A DNA stretch of 5,500 bases, from positions 1-5,500 of the forward strand of contig JAITEO010000102.1 in assembly GCA_031281985.1 (NCBI GenBank), read 5' to 3'. The position numbers were made by a program, and so were the translations under genes. Numbering within the stretch: the first letter of the stretch is position 1; every line of letters starts with the position of its first letter. The notes under the pieces are model-generated. The model had not been told where the DNA came from. It saw only the letters and a list, made by a program, of their open reading frames with translations, and did not search any database. Origin of the DNA: Zoogloeaceae bacterium (GTDB lineage: Bacteria; Pseudomonadota; Gammaproteobacteria; Burkholderiales; Rhodocyclaceae). This document shows, piece by piece, positions 5,284 through 5,500 of the stretch.

Positions 5284-5359
5284 TTTCGACCGTGCCATGA
5301 TCCCGCCCGCTTCCCCGAACAGATTTCCGCCTCCGGCTAACGAAAGCGAACCGCGATGA
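5234..5359 (+). CDS. Doubtful 41-codon small ORF overlapping the next gene by ATGA
   Basis: It opens with three ATG codons in a row (5234-5242) and ends with TGA at 5357-5359, overlapping the ATG of the downstream membrane-protein gene. The peptide includes MADDFDRAMIPP, then PNRFPPPANESEPR, and is hydrophilic and proline-rich with no recognisable domain. The overlap would suit a coupling leader peptide. Equally, the part after 5283 may be the frameshifted continuation of the remnant at 5098-5283, which stops at 5283 one frame away. No convincing Shine-Dalgarno precedes the ATG run. Confidence 0.2.
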   Translation: MMMTPSSSRIWMRMADDFDRAMIPPASPNRFPPPANESEPR

Positions 5360-5500
5360 CCCTCACGCTCATTGTGCTGGCGTCGTTTGCCGTTGCGGTC
5401 TGGTATGTTCCGTTCCGGCTGAAAAAGTTGCTCGGGCTGCGCAGGGCGTGGCCGTGGCATGTTTTGTCCGCCGCCGTGGTCGCGGGCTACCTGCTGATCG
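5356..5500 (+). CDS. Membrane protein, N-terminal part (possible membrane-anchored metallophosphoesterase), cut by window edge
   Basis: Forty-eight codons are visible with no stop. Residues 2-19 (TLTLIVLASFAVAVWYVP) are a membrane segment; a short basic, leucine-rich link (FRLKKLLGLRRAW, 20-32) is followed by a second hydrophobic stretch from 33 (PWHVLSAAVVAGYLLI). A first helix, an R/K-rich amphipathic linker with L-x-x-L-L-G-L-R, then a second helix resembles the N-terminus of membrane-anchored calcineurin-like phosphoesterases, but the catalytic metal motifs (D-x-H, G-D, G-N-H) would lie beyond the window, so the name is tentative. The coding call is firmer: codons are GC-rich at the third base like the operon genes. 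The ribosome site is weak (GAAAGCG). Confidence 0.6.
   Translation, partial: MTLTLIVLASFAVAVWYVPFRLKKLLGLRRAWPWHVLSAAVVAGYLLI

Noticed and set aside
4732..5460. 242-codon minus-strand open frame
   Set aside because: It spans hairpin repeats and the ends of two plus-strand genes. Its composition is erratic and no domain is visible.

Overview
The window is high-GC bacterial DNA, dense in coding sequence, from a Gram-negative. A Sec signal peptide on a soluble cysteine-rich protein, and the membrane trio described below, point to Pseudomonadota. I cannot assign a genus from the sequence alone.

Layout: (1) Positions 1-364 on the minus strand hold the 5' end of a gene for an exported protein. 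Its mature N-terminus looks like a solute-binding (SBP_bac_3-type) sensor domain, and the gene runs off the left edge. (2) Positions 365-1092 are a 728-bp divergent intergenic region. It holds a possible promoter for each flanking gene and a striking composite inverted repeat (568-854). Each arm of that repeat contains three small hairpins, and no real gene lies inside it. (3) Positions 1093-4777 on the plus strand are a tight four-gene operon: a DUF2157 membrane protein, a DUF4401 membrane protein, a GDYXXLXY-family single-pass protein, and a secreted cysteine-rich protein with an FG-GAP-like calcium-loop motif. The first three overlap by 4 and 8 bases and the fourth follows after 10 bases, so they are very probably co-transcribed and partly translationally coupled. 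(4) Positions 4778-5355 are intergenic, with G/C-rich hairpins, a diverged inverted-repeat pair and what looks like a gene remnant. (5) From 5356 another plus-strand membrane-protein gene starts and runs off the right edge; its N-terminus is reminiscent of membrane-anchored metallophosphoesterases.

Working together: DUF2157, DUF4401 and GDYXXLXY proteins are a recurrent bacterial neighbourhood, and I know of no established biochemical function for them. The obvious reading is an inner-membrane complex: two polytopic proteins, a single-pass protein exposing its conserved domain to the periplasm, and here an added periplasmic partner with ten cysteines. The sequence gives no catalytic clue, so the function stays open.

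Points most worth a second look: the composite inverted repeat; a 16-bp exact direct repeat (about 33 bp with mismatches) found once on each side of the operon; a GDYXXLXY protein that has lost the G-D-Y of its signature; an in-frame 69-bp partial duplication in the DUF4401 gene; and a short protein-like remnant at 5098-5283. Several long open frames (for example 150-2063 plus, 1872-3317 minus, 3413-4789 minus) are shadows produced by high GC content.
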